Below, in pieces: positions 22,026 through 31,119 of a DNA stretch of 64,000 nucleotides (position 1 is its first letter; every line of letters begins with the position of its first letter). The stretch is from positions 124,001 through 188,000 of the forward strand of contig NZ_JAJTWW010000003.1 in NCBI RefSeq assembly GCF_021729135.1. The letters are read 5' to 3'. A model generated the notes under the pieces. That model did not search any database. It saw only the letters and a list, made by a program, of their open reading frames with translations, and had not been told where the DNA came from. The stretch comes from Brevibacterium daeguense (GTDB taxonomy: Bacteria; Actinomycetota; Actinomycetes; Actinomycetales; Brevibacteriaceae). Position numbers and translations under genes: made by a program.

Positions 22026-22493
22026 TCAGGTGCCTCCGGGATAGCCGAGCTGGCGCCACGCCTCGTAGACGGCGACCGAGGCGGAGTTGGCGAGGTTGAG
22101 CGAGCGCCGCGACGGGAGCATGGGGATGCGGACGCGGAGGTCGACGTGGTCGTCGGCGAGCACCTCGGGCGGCAGCCCGACCGACTCCCGGCCGAACAGG
22201 AGCACATCGTCGGCGGCATACTCGACCTCGGTGAAGCGGGTCTCCGAATGCGAGGTGAACGCGATCACCCGGCGATCGCCGAGTGCGTCCCACAGGTGTT
22301 CGAGGCGGGGATGGACGGTCACGTTCGCGAGGTCGTGATAGTCCAGTCCGGCCCGACGGAGCTTGGCGTCGGACAGGTCGAATCCCAGGGGTTCGATGAG
22401 GTGCAGATGGGCGCCGGTGACGGCGGCCAGGCGGATGGCGTTGCCAGTGTTGCCGGGGATCTCGGGAGTGTGGAAGACGATGCTCAGGTTCAC
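22026..22493 (-). CDS. trmL: tRNA (cytidine/uridine-34 2'-O)-methyltransferase TrmL
   Basis: TrmL methylates the wobble ribose of tRNA-Leu isoacceptors. The 155-residue single SPOUT domain has the expected length and motifs: HTPEIPGNTGNAIRLAA, LFGRESVGLP and RIPMLPSRRSLNLANSASV. The GTG at 22493 is chosen because the family starts at this point and a TACGCT hexamer (22501-22506) ends 7 nt upstream, which predicts a leaderless message. Open frame beyond 22493 is not family sequence. Confidence 0.92.
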   Translation of the reverse strand: MNLSIVFHTPEIPGNTGNAIRLAAVTGAHLHLIEPLGFDLSDAKLRRAGLDYHDLANVTVHPRLEHLWDALGDRRVIAFTSHSETRFTEVEYAADDVLLFGRESVGLPPEVLADDHVDLRVRIPMLPSRRSLNLANSASVAVYEAWRQLGYPGGT

Positions 22494-22558
22494 AGGGGCA
22501 AGCGTAGTCGTCCCGGCTCCGGTGGGCTGTGCATTCGCATGGGATGTGCCACTCCCAC

Positions 22559-22587
22559 TTGCTTGAATAGAACGGGTGTTCGATACT
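22559..22587 (+). promoter_or_regulatory. LexA-controlled promoter of the mutasome operon
   Basis: A promoter TTGCTT (22559-22564), 17-bp spacer, GATACT (22582-22587) points to a start at or next to the imuA' ATG. Inside the spacer and touching the -10 lies TAGAAC-GGGT-GTTCGA (22568-22583), which matches the actinobacterial SOS box TCGAAC-N4-GTTCGA at 11 of 12 defined positions. LexA bound here would block RNA polymerase directly. This fits the DNA-damage regulation known for imuA'-imuB-dnaE2 in mycobacteria. Confidence 0.85.
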
Positions 22588-22593
22588 GGATGC

Positions 22594-23391
22594 ATGTCCG
22601 CCGAAGCCGTGCACTCGACCAGTGCACTCACCGAACAGCTCAGTCGCCTGCCGGGAGTCCGGACGGCGACGGAGCTGTTCGCCGGTTACCCGCCGCACCC
22701 GGTGGACCGGCCCCTGCAGCCGCTGTTCCGCCGCGGCGGCCTGCCCCGGGGAGAAGCCACCCAGCTCACCGGCGCTCATGCATTCGCTCTCGCCCTGGCC
22801 GCCTGCGCGGCCGCCACCCGGGAGCAGCAGTGGTGCGCCGTCCTCGGACTGGGGGAGCCCGCGGTGGCGGGCATCGCGGACTTCGGAATCGAACTGGACC
22901 GCTTCGTCAGCCTCCGCACCCCACCGCAGGACTGGCTGCGGGTGACCTCCATCTTGGTGGAGGCCTTCGACATCCTCATCGTGCGTCCCGGCTTCGCCCT
23001 GTCGCCGGGGGAGCGGAACCGCCTGCTGGCGAAGGTCCGTGAGCGGCGGATGAGCCTCATCGTGCTCGGCGAGCTCCCCGGCAGCGGCGAACAGCTCGCG
23101 GTGCGCAGCACCCGCTGGTCGGGCACCCGTCGCGGCGTCGGCCGTCTCGAGCAGTGCACCGTGCAGGTCCACAGCCCGCGCACCGGCACCCACTCACTCC
23201 TCCTGCCGGCCGCCTCGGGTGGGGCGGCTCCGGTGCCGGCCTCGAATGGCAGTGCATCGTCCGCCTCGGGCGGGCTCGCGCCTGCTGCCGCCTCGGGCGG
23301 GGTCGCGCCGGTCCCCGTCGCCTCGGGCAGGCTCGCGCCGGTCCCTGCCACCTCGGACGAGGTCGAACGGATGATCCGCAGTGTCGACTGA
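22594..23391 (+). CDS. imuA': ImuA'-like RecA-related mutasome protein
   Basis: This is the first gene of the SOS mutagenesis operon. The 265-residue product is a distant RecA-like protein. It has an N-terminal region resembling RecA fold segments (LPRGEATQLTGAHAFALALAACAA) but a degenerate nucleotide-binding site, as in mycobacterial ImuA', which bridges ImuB and RecA. From about residue 200 it turns into a low-complexity tail of ASGG-APVP repeats. The ATG at 22594 is preferred over an upstream in-frame GTG at 22576, which lies in the LexA box. It overlaps imuB by 11 nt. Confidence 0.82.
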   Translation: MSAEAVHSTSALTEQLSRLPGVRTATELFAGYPPHPVDRPLQPLFRRGGLPRGEATQLTGAHAFALALAACAAATREQQWCAVLGLGEPAVAGIADFGIELDRFVSLRTPPQDWLRVTSILVEAFDILIVRPGFALSPGERNRLLAKVRERRMSLIVLGELPGSGEQLAVRSTRWSGTRRGVGRLEQCTVQVHSPRTGTHSLLLPAASGGAAPVPASNGSASSASGGLAPAAASGGVAPVPVASGRLAPVPATSDEVERMIRSVD

Positions 23392-25024
23392 GACCGCCCA
23401 TCGAACCGTCGTGCTCGCGGTTCCCGACTGGCCTGCCGTCGCCGCCGGCATCGCACGCGGATTCGGCCCGGGCGTGCCGGTGGGAATCCTGCGCGCGGGT
23501 CGCATCCTGTCATGCAATGCCACTGCCCGGACCTCCGGGGTGGAGACCGGCCTCAACAAGCGAGCAGCGCAGCTGCGCTGTCCGCAGCTGGAGGTCATCC
23601 CCTGGGATCCGGACGTCGACCACCGGGTGTTCGCCGCCGGCATCAGCGTCCTGGAGGAGCTCGTCGCCCGCTTCACGCTCCTGTCCCCGGGGGTGGTCGG
23701 CATTCCCGCCTCATCCCTGCAGCGCGCCTATGCGGATGAGGAGTCCGCCGTCGAGGCGCTCCTCACCGGGCTCACCGACGCCACCGGCTGGGAGTTCTTC
23801 CCCGGCATCGCCGACACCGCGTTCGCCGCGCTGCTGGCCTCCCGCACCGCCACTCGGGTGCCGCCGGGGGCCACCGCGGAATTCCTCGCACCGCTGCCGG
23901 CGTCCTCCCTCACCGTGGCGGACGCCCGCACCTACGGCGAGCTCGTCCCCCTGCTCGGCAGGCTCGGCCTCACCACCCTGGGCCGCTTCGCCGAGCTCGC
24001 ACCGGCTGACGTCCACGCGCGCTTCGGCACTGTGGGCGAGCGCGCCCACCGGCTGGCCCGCGGACTCGAGGACCGGATACCCGTCGACCACGTCCGGGCG
24101 CGGGAGCACCGGGTCGCCGCCGCGCTGGAGCCGCCGAGCGGTCGCGGCGACGTCCTGTCCTTCCACGCCCGCAGGCTCGCCGGCGAGCTCCTCGGCTCGG
24201 TGCGCGCCGCCGGGCTGGTCTGCACCCAGGTGAGCATCACGCTGACCTCCACCACCGGAGAGCTCAGCCGGCGCACCTGGCGGATCCTCGACATGGACGA
24301 GTCCGCGGTCGCCGACCGGCTCCGCTGGCAGGCGGAGGGCTGGCTGGCCTCAGCAGGCCCGCAGCAGGTGCCGGGCACCGGTGAGCCGCCGGCCGGGTCG
24401 AGGGCGGGAGTGGACGCGGAGGACCCGGGGGCGAACGGCAGCGGGTTCGACCCCACCGAGATCGGCGCCGAGGACGGCATCAGCGCCATCCAGCTCGAGG
24501 CCGCGGAACTCCTCAGCCCCCTGGGCACCCAGCAGAGCCTGTTCGATCAGCACCCCGGACGCATCGCCCACACCCTGGAGCGGATCCAGGGCCTGTTCGG
24601 CCCCGACACCGTCCTCGTCCCCGGCCTGCAGGGCGGTCGGGAGCCGGCGGAGACGAACCTGTGGACCCCCTGGCAGCAGCAGCCGCAGCCGGACCGGGAT
24701 CCGGAAGCGCCGTGGCCGGGCGCCCTGCCCGCCCCGCGGCCGACCCTCGTGGAGCACACGCCGGTGGATCTGCTCGACGAGCGCGGAGCCACCGTCGTCG
24801 CCCGTCCCTCCGGGCTCGACAACACTCCGGCGGTGCTGCGGGTTCCCGGCGGCGGCAGCTTCGCGATCGTCGAGCATTCCGCATCCTGGCCCGTGGAGGC
24901 GGGCTGGTGGGACCCGAGCATCGCGCAGTACCGGGTCCGTCTGCAGGTCGTCACCGCCGAAGGCCTGGCCTACCTGCTGAGCAAGGAGAGCGGCCGCTGG
25001 CACATCACGGGACGGTACGCGTGA
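23381..25024 (+). CDS. imuB: ImuB Y-family polymerase-like adaptor
   Basis: ImuB is an inactive Y-family polymerase homologue that links DnaE2 to the beta clamp. The 547-residue protein starts VVLAVPDWP where an active polymerase has DMDAFF, so the catalytic acidic residues are missing, as expected. A beta-clamp-binding motif QQSLF lies near residue 387. A linker rich in Pro and Gly (about 325-370) precedes it, and the C-terminal region carries the family's WDP/W-rich module. It overlaps imuA' and dnaE2 by 11 and 4 nt. Confidence 0.9.
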   Translation: MSTETAHRTVVLAVPDWPAVAAGIARGFGPGVPVGILRAGRILSCNATARTSGVETGLNKRAAQLRCPQLEVIPWDPDVDHRVFAAGISVLEELVARFTLLSPGVVGIPASSLQRAYADEESAVEALLTGLTDATGWEFFPGIADTAFAALLASRTATRVPPGATAEFLAPLPASSLTVADARTYGELVPLLGRLGLTTLGRFAELAPADVHARFGTVGERAHRLARGLEDRIPVDHVRAREHRVAAALEPPSGRGDVLSFHARRLAGELLGSVRAAGLVCTQVSITLTSTTGELSRRTWRILDMDESAVADRLRWQAEGWLASAGPQQVPGTGEPPAGSRAGVDAEDPGANGSGFDPTEIGAEDGISAIQLEAAELLSPLGTQQSLFDQHPGRIAHTLERIQGLFGPDTVLVPGLQGGREPAETNLWTPWQQQPQPDRDPEAPWPGALPAPRPTLVEHTPVDLLDERGATVVARPSGLDNTPAVLRVPGGGSFAIVEHSASWPVEAGWWDPSIAQYRVRLQVVTAEGLAYLLSKESGRWHITGRYA

Positions 25025-28000
25025 GCCGCTTCTTCAATCCGCGCACTCCCTGGTCTGAGCTGGAGCGGAGGCTCTCCGCCCGGCCGCCGGCCGGGCCTCG
25101 TCCGGATCCGGACACCGAGGCGCCCGTCGGAGATCCCGAGGCGGCAGTCGGGAACCCCGAGGCGCCCGTCGGAGATCCCGAGGCGGCAGTCGGGAACCCC
25201 GAGGCGACTGGACCGGTGCCGGGGGTGCCGGTGTCCGTGGGGCCGGGGGGCTCGGACGGGCCCGGCCGCTATATCCGCTCGCCGGGCTCAACGGTGTCAC
25301 CGGGCTCAGCGGCGTCGGGAGGCTCGGGTCCTGCCCTGCTGCAGACCCGCATCCCCTGGGCGGAACTCCACGTGCACTCGGACTTCAGCTTCCTCGACGG
25401 CGCCTCGGAGCCGGAGGAGCTCGTCGCGGCCGGCTCGCAAGCGGGTCTGAGCGCCATGGCGCTCACCGATCACAACGGCCTCTACGGGGTCGTCCGCTTC
25501 GCCAAGGCCGCCGCCGAGGTGTCTCTGCCCACCGTGTTCGGCGCAGAGATCTCCGTGGGCCTGACGGAGAAGATCCCCGGCCAGGTCGACCCGCAGGCCG
25601 AGCACCTCCTCGTGCTCGCCGGCGGAGTCGAGGGCTATCGCTGCCTGTCAGCCGCTCTCACCGCCGGTGCGATGGCGGGGGAGAAGACCCGACCGGTGTT
25701 CGACATCGAGCAGCTCGCCGCCGCAGCCCACGATTGGACGATCCTCACCGGCTGCCGGAAGGGGCCGCTGCTGCGTCACCTCGACGACCCCGACGGGGGC
25801 CTGGGCGCCCTGCAGCGCCTCATCGGGCTGTTCGGGCGGGACCGGGTGGTCGTCGAGCTCACCCGGCATGGACTGCCCGATGACGATGCCCGGATCGCGC
25901 ACCTGTGCGAGCTCGCCGAGCGGTGCCGGGTTCCGGTGGCCGCCACCAACGCCGTCCACTACGCCACCCGCGTACACTTCCCTGCCGCCCAGGTGCGCGC
26001 CGCGGTCCGCTCCCACCGCTCCCTCGACGAGGTGGCCGGCTGGCTGCCGCCCACCGCCACCGCCCGGATCCACACCGGCGAGGAGATGCTCGCGCGGTTC
26101 CCGCGCGCTGCCGTGGAGAACGCCGCCCGGATCGGTCTCGAATCCGCCTTCGAGCTCCAGACCGCCCGCGCGGGCCTGCCGACCGCTCCGATGCCCGCCG
26201 GCGTCACCGAACAGGAGCAGCTGCGCCGACTCGTCGAGCAGGGTGCGCTCCGCCGCTACGGCACTCGCCGGGAGAGCCCGCGGGCCTGGACGCAGATCGA
26301 CCGCGAGCTCGCCACGATCGAGGCGATGGGGTTCTGCGGCTACTTCCTCATCGTCTATGACATCGCCCGGTTCTGCCATGACCACGACATCTTCTGCCAG
26401 GGCCGGGGCTCGGCGGCCAATTCCGCCGTGTGCTACGTCCTCGGGATCACCGCGGTGGACGCAGTGGAGTTCCGACTCCTCTTCGACCGGTTCCTCGCCC
26501 CTGAGCGGGAGGGCTACCCGGACATCGACATCGACATCGAGTCCGGCAGGCGCGAAGAGGTCATCCAGTACGTCTACCGGCACTACGGCAGGCAGCGTGC
26601 AGCGCAGGTGGCCAACGTCATCACCTATCGCGCCAAGTCCGCCGTCCGGGACGCCGCATCCGCCCTCGGCTATGATCCCGGCCAGCAGGACGCCTTCTCC
26701 AAGAGCATCCACCGGTGGCGCTCGCTGCCGGAGCCGGAGGAGACCTGGGTGCCCGCCCCCGTGCTGGCTGTGGCCGAGGACCTGCTGGGCACGCCCAGAC
26801 ACCTCGGGATCCATTCCGGCGGCATGATCCTGGCGGACCGGCCGATCGGTGAGGTGGTCCCCATCGAGCCGGCGACCATGGACGACCGCACGGTCGTCCA
26901 GTGGGACAAGGACGACTGCGCGGCCATGGACCTCGTCAAGTTCGACCTGCTGGGCCTGGGCATGCTCTCGGCCCTGCACGAGATGGTCGACCTCGTCGCC
27001 CGTCACACCGGTGAGCACATCGACCGGGCGGAGATCCCGCAGGACCCGCGGGTATACGACATGCTGTGCGACGGCGACGCGGTGGGGGTGTTCCAGGTCG
27101 AGTCGCGGGCGCAGCTGGCGACCCTGCCCCGCCTGCGTCCGCGCACCTTCTACGATCTTGCAGTCCAGGTCGCTCTCATCCGGCCCGGTCCCATCCAGGG
27201 CGGTTCGGTGCATCCCTACATCCGCCGGCGACAGGGACTGGAGCCCGTGGACTATCTGCATCCCATGCTGGAGAACTCGCTGGGCAAGACGCTGGGGGTC
27301 CCCCTGTTCCAGGAGCAGCTCATGCAGATGGCCATCGACGTCGCCGGCTTCACCGGAGCCGACGCCGACGAGCTCCGTCGTGCCATGGGCGCACGCCGGT
27401 CCAAGGAGCGGATGCGGCAGCTCTCCGAGCGCTTCCACGCCGGCTGCGCCGACCGCGGAGTGGACGCGGCCACCGCGCAGGTGATCTTCGACAAGATCGC
27501 CGCCTTCGCCAACTATGGATTCCCGGAGAGCCACGCGATCAGCTTCGCCAACCTCGTGTACGACTCCGCGTGGTTCAAGTGCCACCACCATGCCGCCTTC
27601 ACCGCGGGGCTGCTGCGCTCCCAGCCCATGGGGTTCTACTCCCCGCAGTCGCTCATCGCCGACGCCCGTCGGCACGGGGTGGGCATCAGGGGAGTGGACA
27701 TCAACGCCTCGCAGGAGCAGGCCGACCTGGAGCCGGATGCCGAGTCGGCCGGCGGCTTCGCCATCCGGGTCGGGCTGGAGTCCGTCCGCGAGGTGGGCGA
27801 CGCCGCAGAGCACATCATCGCCGAGCGGACGGCGGCGGGCCCCTACACCTCGGTCTCCGATCTGGCCCACCGCACCGGAGTCGACGTCCGGGTGCTGGAG
27901 GGACTGGCCACAGCCGGAGCGTTCTCCGGCTTCGGGCTCGACCGGCGGCAGGCGCTGTGGCTGGCCGGCTCCCTGGCCGGAGCAGGACCGGATGTCCTGC

Positions 28001-28455
28001 CGGACACCTCGCCGGTCACCGCAGCTCCCGCACTCCCGATCATGAGCGCCTTCGACGTGACCCTCTCCGAACTCTTCGCCACCGGCCTGACAGTGGACGG
28101 ATACCCCACTGAGCAGCTGCGCGAATCGCTCGACGCACGCGGCTGCGCCTCCACGGCCGCCGCGCGGGCGGCCGCGGACGGGTCGCGGATCACGGTGGCC
28201 GGGATCGTGACGCATCGGCAGCGGCCGGGGACCGCCTCGGGAATCACCTTCCTCAACCTCGAGGACGAGTTCGGGATGCTCAATGTGGTCTGCACCCCCG
28301 GGCTCATGAAGCGCTTCGCCCCGGTCTCCTACAGCCGCAACACCCTGGTGGTCACCGGACAGATCCAGCGGGCGGGGCAGGTGGTGAGCCTCTATGCCCA
28401 CAAGCTGATCCCGCTGGACATCCAGCTGCCCACGCGGGCCCGCAACTTCCGCTGA
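25021..28455 (+). CDS. dnaE2: error-prone DNA polymerase DnaE2
   Basis: DnaE2 is the C-family polymerase that carries out damage-induced mutagenesis with ImuA' and ImuB. The 1144-residue protein has an N-terminal PHP domain opening with ELHVHSDFSFLDG (near residue 113), palm motifs PDIDIDIESGRREE and KFDLLGLGMLSALHE with the catalytic aspartates, and a C-terminal OB domain (ITVAGIVTHRQRPG). The first 110 residues include an insertion encoded by a 42-bp tandem repeat, absent from typical DnaE2. The GTG start overlaps the imuB stop (GTGA). Confidence 0.95.
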   Translation: MSRFFNPRTPWSELERRLSARPPAGPRPDPDTEAPVGDPEAAVGNPEAPVGDPEAAVGNPEATGPVPGVPVSVGPGGSDGPGRYIRSPGSTVSPGSAASGGSGPALLQTRIPWAELHVHSDFSFLDGASEPEELVAAGSQAGLSAMALTDHNGLYGVVRFAKAAAEVSLPTVFGAEISVGLTEKIPGQVDPQAEHLLVLAGGVEGYRCLSAALTAGAMAGEKTRPVFDIEQLAAAAHDWTILTGCRKGPLLRHLDDPDGGLGALQRLIGLFGRDRVVVELTRHGLPDDDARIAHLCELAERCRVPVAATNAVHYATRVHFPAAQVRAAVRSHRSLDEVAGWLPPTATARIHTGEEMLARFPRAAVENAARIGLESAFELQTARAGLPTAPMPAGVTEQEQLRRLVEQGALRRYGTRRESPRAWTQIDRELATIEAMGFCGYFLIVYDIARFCHDHDIFCQGRGSAANSAVCYVLGITAVDAVEFRLLFDRFLAPEREGYPDIDIDIESGRREEVIQYVYRHYGRQRAAQVANVITYRAKSAVRDAASALGYDPGQQDAFSKSIHRWRSLPEPEETWVPAPVLAVAEDLLGTPRHLGIHSGGMILADRPIGEVVPIEPATMDDRTVVQWDKDDCAAMDLVKFDLLGLGMLSALHEMVDLVARHTGEHIDRAEIPQDPRVYDMLCDGDAVGVFQVESRAQLATLPRLRPRTFYDLAVQVALIRPGPIQGGSVHPYIRRRQGLEPVDYLHPMLENSLGKTLGVPLFQEQLMQMAIDVAGFTGADADELRRAMGARRSKERMRQLSERFHAGCADRGVDAATAQVIFDKIAAFANYGFPESHAISFANLVYDSAWFKCHHHAAFTAGLLRSQPMGFYSPQSLIADARRHGVGIRGVDINASQEQADLEPDAESAGGFAIRVGLESVREVGDAAEHIIAERTAAGPYTSVSDLAHRTGVDVRVLEGLATAGAFSGFGLDRRQALWLAGSLAGAGPDVLPDTSPVTAAPALPIMSAFDVTLSELFATGLTVDGYPTEQLRESLDARGCASTAAARAAADGSRITVAGIVTHRQRPGTASGITFLNLEDEFGMLNVVCTPGLMKRFAPVSYSRNTLVVTGQIQRAGQVVSLYAHKLIPLDIQLPTRARNFR
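25117..25200. repeat. two exact 42-bp tandem repeats in dnaE2
   Basis: Positions 25117-25158 and 25159-25200 are identical. Each copy is itself made of two related 21-bp halves, and encodes PEAPVGD-PEAAVGN-type heptapeptides in frame. The unit count is likely to vary between strains. Confidence 0.95.
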
Positions 28456-28472
28456 TCGCCGGCGTGTCCGAC

Positions 28473-28552
28473 GAGCTGAGCCGCGCAGCTGCGGCTTCTG
28501 CTTTGCCGAGCTGAGCTGAGCTGCGCAGCTGCGGCTTCCGCTCCGTCGAGCC
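28473..28552. repeat. imperfect 40-bp tandem repeat downstream of dnaE2
   Basis: Two 40-bp copies (28473-28512 and 28513-28552) both start GAGCTGAG and contain the palindrome GCAGCTGC followed by GGCTTC. They lie in the 241-bp space between dnaE2 and metY. Each palindrome could fold into a short hairpin and together they may end the mutasome transcript; no classical terminator is otherwise seen here. Confidence 0.8.
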
Positions 28553-28696
28553 GGTCCCTGCCCCATCGATTGTGACAGAAGATGACGAAAAAAGACGGAT
28601 ACATGACATTCGCCGTCAGGGGCGAGCGCGAACTCGGCCATGGTAGTCACAGCGCAATTCACCGACCCCGGAAACCCGGCGAGCATGAGGAGCATC

Positions 28697-30007
28697 ATGA
28701 GCGAACTGTCCTTCGAGACCCGGCAGGTGCACGCCGGGCAGACCCCGGACTCCGCCACCGGAGCCCGGGCGCTGCCCATCTACCAGACCACCTCCTACGT
28801 CTTCGACTCCACGGAGACTGCCGCCAATCGGTTCGCGCTCACCGACCTCGGACCCATCTACACCCGGATCGGCAACCCCACGGTCTCGGTGGTCGAGGAA
28901 CGGATCGCCAGCCTCGAAGGCGGTGTGCAGGCGCTGCTGCTGTCCTCGGGACAGTCCGCGGAATTCCTCTCGATCATCAACGTCGCAGAAGCCGGCGACC
29001 ACGTCGTCGCCAGCCCCAGCCTCTATGGCGGCACCTACAACCTCCTCGACATCACTCTGCGCAAGTTCGGCATCGAGACGACCTTCGTCGACGATCCGAC
29101 GAACCTGGAGGGCTGGAAGGCCGCGGTCCAGCCGAACACCAAGGCGTTCTTCGCGGAGAGCGTCTCCAACCCGCGCTCGGATGTCCTCGACATCACCGGC
29201 GTGGCCGACATCGCTCATGCGGCCGGGGTGCCGCTGATCGTCGACAACACCCTGGCCACCCCGTACCTGGTGCGGCCGATCGAGCACGGTGCCGACATCG
29301 TCGTCCACTCCGCGACCAAGTACCTCGGAGGCCACGGCACTTCGATGGCCGGCGTCATCGTCGACGCAGGCAGCTTCGACTTCTCGCGCGATCCCGAGAA
29401 GTTCCCCGGGTTCAACACCCCGGACACCTCCTACAACGACATGGTCTATGCGCGCGACCTCGGCCCCGACTCGGCCTTCGGCGCCAATGTGTCCTTCGGG
29501 ATCAAGGCCCGAGTGCAGCTGCTGCGCGACCTCGGCCCCGCCGCCTCTCCATTCAACGCCTTCCTCATCGCCCAGGGGCTGGAGACCCTCAGCCTCCGCA
29601 TCGAGCGCCATGTCGCCAACGCGCAGCGGGTCGCCGAGTGGCTCGAAGCCCATGACCAGGTCGAGAAGGTGGCCTTCGCCGGCCTGCCCTCGAGCCCGTG
29701 GTACGAGCTGGGCAGGAAGTACCTGCCCAAGGGCGTGGGCTCGGTGCTCGCCTTCGACATCGCAGGGGGCTACGACGCCGCAGTGAAGTTCGTCAACGCG
29801 CTCGAGCTGCATTCGCATGTGGCCAACATCGGCGACGTGCGGTCGCTGGTCATCCACCCGGCCTCCACCACGCACTCGCAGCTCGACGAGGCCGCGCAGG
29901 CGGGTGCCGGCGTCAACCCCGCGCTCGTGAGATTGGCGGTCGGGATCGAAGGAGTGGACGACATCATCGCCGATCTCGAGAAGGGATTCACCGCGGCCCG
30001 CGGATGA
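28697..30007 (+). CDS. metY: O-acetylhomoserine aminocarboxypropyltransferase MetY
   Basis: MetY makes homocysteine from O-acetylhomoserine and sulfide (direct sulfhydrylation) in methionine synthesis. The 436-residue Cys/Met-metabolism PLP enzyme shows the pyridoxal lysine in [11 protein letters not shown] (near 208), TSYVFDSTE near the N-terminus and the conserved [14 protein letters not shown] near the end. GAGGAG lies 5 nt before the ATG at 28697; an in-frame ATG at 28640 has no ribosome binding site. It overlaps metX by 4 nt. Confidence 0.94.
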   Translation: MSELSFETRQVHAGQTPDSATGARALPIYQTTSYVFDSTETAANRFALTDLGPIYTRIGNPTVSVVEERIASLEGGVQALLLSSGQSAEFLSIINVAEAGDHVVASPSLYGGTYNLLDITLRKFGIETTFVDDPTNLEGWKAAVQPNTKAFFAESVSNPRSDVLDITGVADIAHAAGVPLIVDNTLATPYLVRPIEHGADIVVHSATKYLGGHGTSMAGVIVDAGSFDFSRDPEKFPGFNTPDTSYNDMVYARDLGPDSAFGANVSFGIKARVQLLRDLGPAASPFNAFLIAQGLETLSLRIERHVANAQRVAEWLEAHDQVEKVAFAGLPSSPWYELGRKYLPKGVGSVLAFDIAGGYDAAVKFVNALELHSHVANIGDVRSLVIHPASTTHSQLDEAAQAGAGVNPALVRLAVGIEGVDDIIADLEKGFTAARG

Positions 30008-31119
30008 CCTCGATGACTGTTGCCGGACGGACGGGACTGGCCGGATTCGCGGATTTCACCCTCGAATCCGGCTACGTGTTCCCGGAGATGCACATCGCCT
30101 ACGAGACCTTCGGGCGGCTCAACAGCGACCGCTCGAACGCGATCCTCATCGAGCACGCGCTCACCGGGGATGCCCACGTCACCTCGGGAGTCGATGAGCC
30201 CGCGACCGCCGAGCACCCGCGCTCCTTCGCGCCGGGCTGGTGGGAGGAGGTCGTCGGCGCCGGCAGGGCGATCGACACCGACGAGTTCTTCGTCGTGTGC
30301 GCCAATGCGATCGGCGGCTGCAACGGGTCGACGGGACCGACGAGCACCCACTCGGATGGCCTGCCGTTCGGCTCGCGCTTTCCGCGCGTCACGATCCGCG
30401 ACCTCGTGCAGGCGGAGCTGGCGCTCAGCGATGAGCTGGGCATCGACCGGTGGCATGCGGTGATCGGCGGGTCGATGGGCGGAGCGCGCGCACTGGAGTT
30501 CGCTCTCATGGCCCCGCACCGGGTGGAGAAGACCAGTGTGCTGGCGGCGCCTGCCTTCTCCGAGGCTGATCAGATCGCCTGGGCCCATGCGCAGATCCAG
30601 GCGATCGAACTGGACCCCGACTACTGCGGCGGGGACTACGCCGCGCTCGGCCGCTTCCCTGCGGCCGGGCTGGGGCTGGCGCGCCAGATCGCGCACCTGA
30701 CCTACCGGGCCGACGCCGAGCTCAACGCCCGGTTCACCAACGCCATGCAGGACCCGCAGCCCAGCGGAGCGGCGGAGGGCTACTACGCGATCGAGAGCTA
30801 CCTCGACTACCAGGCCCGGAAGCTGGTCAACCGCTTCGATGCCGAGTCCTATCGCATCCTGACGGTGGCCCTCCGCGACCACGATGTGCGCCGGGGGCGC
30901 AGCCAGAACCTCGCCGAGGCGCTGGCCCCGGCGACCTCCGAGTTCCAGGTGCTCAGCATCTCCTCGGACCGGCTCTACACCCCGGCACAGGTGGACGTCC
31001 TCGCCCAGGCGCTGCCGGGCACCGTGTCCCACAGGACGATCACCTCCGGGGCCGGCCACGACGGCTTCCTCACCGAGGGAACCGTCGTGGGTCGGCTGAT
31101 CCGGGACTTCATCACCTAG
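30004..31119 (+). CDS. metX: homoserine O-acetyltransferase MetX
   Basis: MetX acetylates homoserine with acetyl-CoA to give the MetY substrate. The 371-residue alpha/beta hydrolase-fold enzyme shows the oxyanion region NAIGGCNGSTGP, the nucleophile serine in GGSMGGARALE (near 158) and the charge-relay histidine in SGAGHDGFL near the end. The ATG overlaps the metY stop (ATGA). The 3' end overlaps the convergent acyl-CoA oxidase gene by 8 nt. Confidence 0.94.
   Translation: MTSMTVAGRTGLAGFADFTLESGYVFPEMHIAYETFGRLNSDRSNAILIEHALTGDAHVTSGVDEPATAEHPRSFAPGWWEEVVGAGRAIDTDEFFVVCANAIGGCNGSTGPTSTHSDGLPFGSRFPRVTIRDLVQAELALSDELGIDRWHAVIGGSMGGARALEFALMAPHRVEKTSVLAAPAFSEADQIAWAHAQIQAIELDPDYCGGDYAALGRFPAAGLGLARQIAHLTYRADAELNARFTNAMQDPQPSGAAEGYYAIESYLDYQARKLVNRFDAESYRILTVALRDHDVRRGRSQNLAEALAPATSEFQVLSISSDRLYTPAQVDVLAQALPGTVSHRTITSGAGHDGFLTEGTVVGRLIRDFIT

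Noticed and set aside
25117-25200. CRISPR-like repeat array
   Set aside because: The repeats are adjacent without spacers and are in frame inside dnaE2.
28560-28696. Possible SAM riboswitch before metY
   Set aside because: metY and metX leaders often carry one in actinobacteria, but I find none of the SAM-I/IV core (GGCAACC-type and pseudoknot segments). Only a short CCGG-AAAC-CCGG pairing is seen. An Infernal search with the SAM-IV model would decide.
25648-28779. Open frame of about 1040 codons antisense to dnaE2
   Set aside because: It mirrors the G/C-rich third positions of dnaE2 and has no recognisable motifs. The sense strand encodes a full C-family polymerase.
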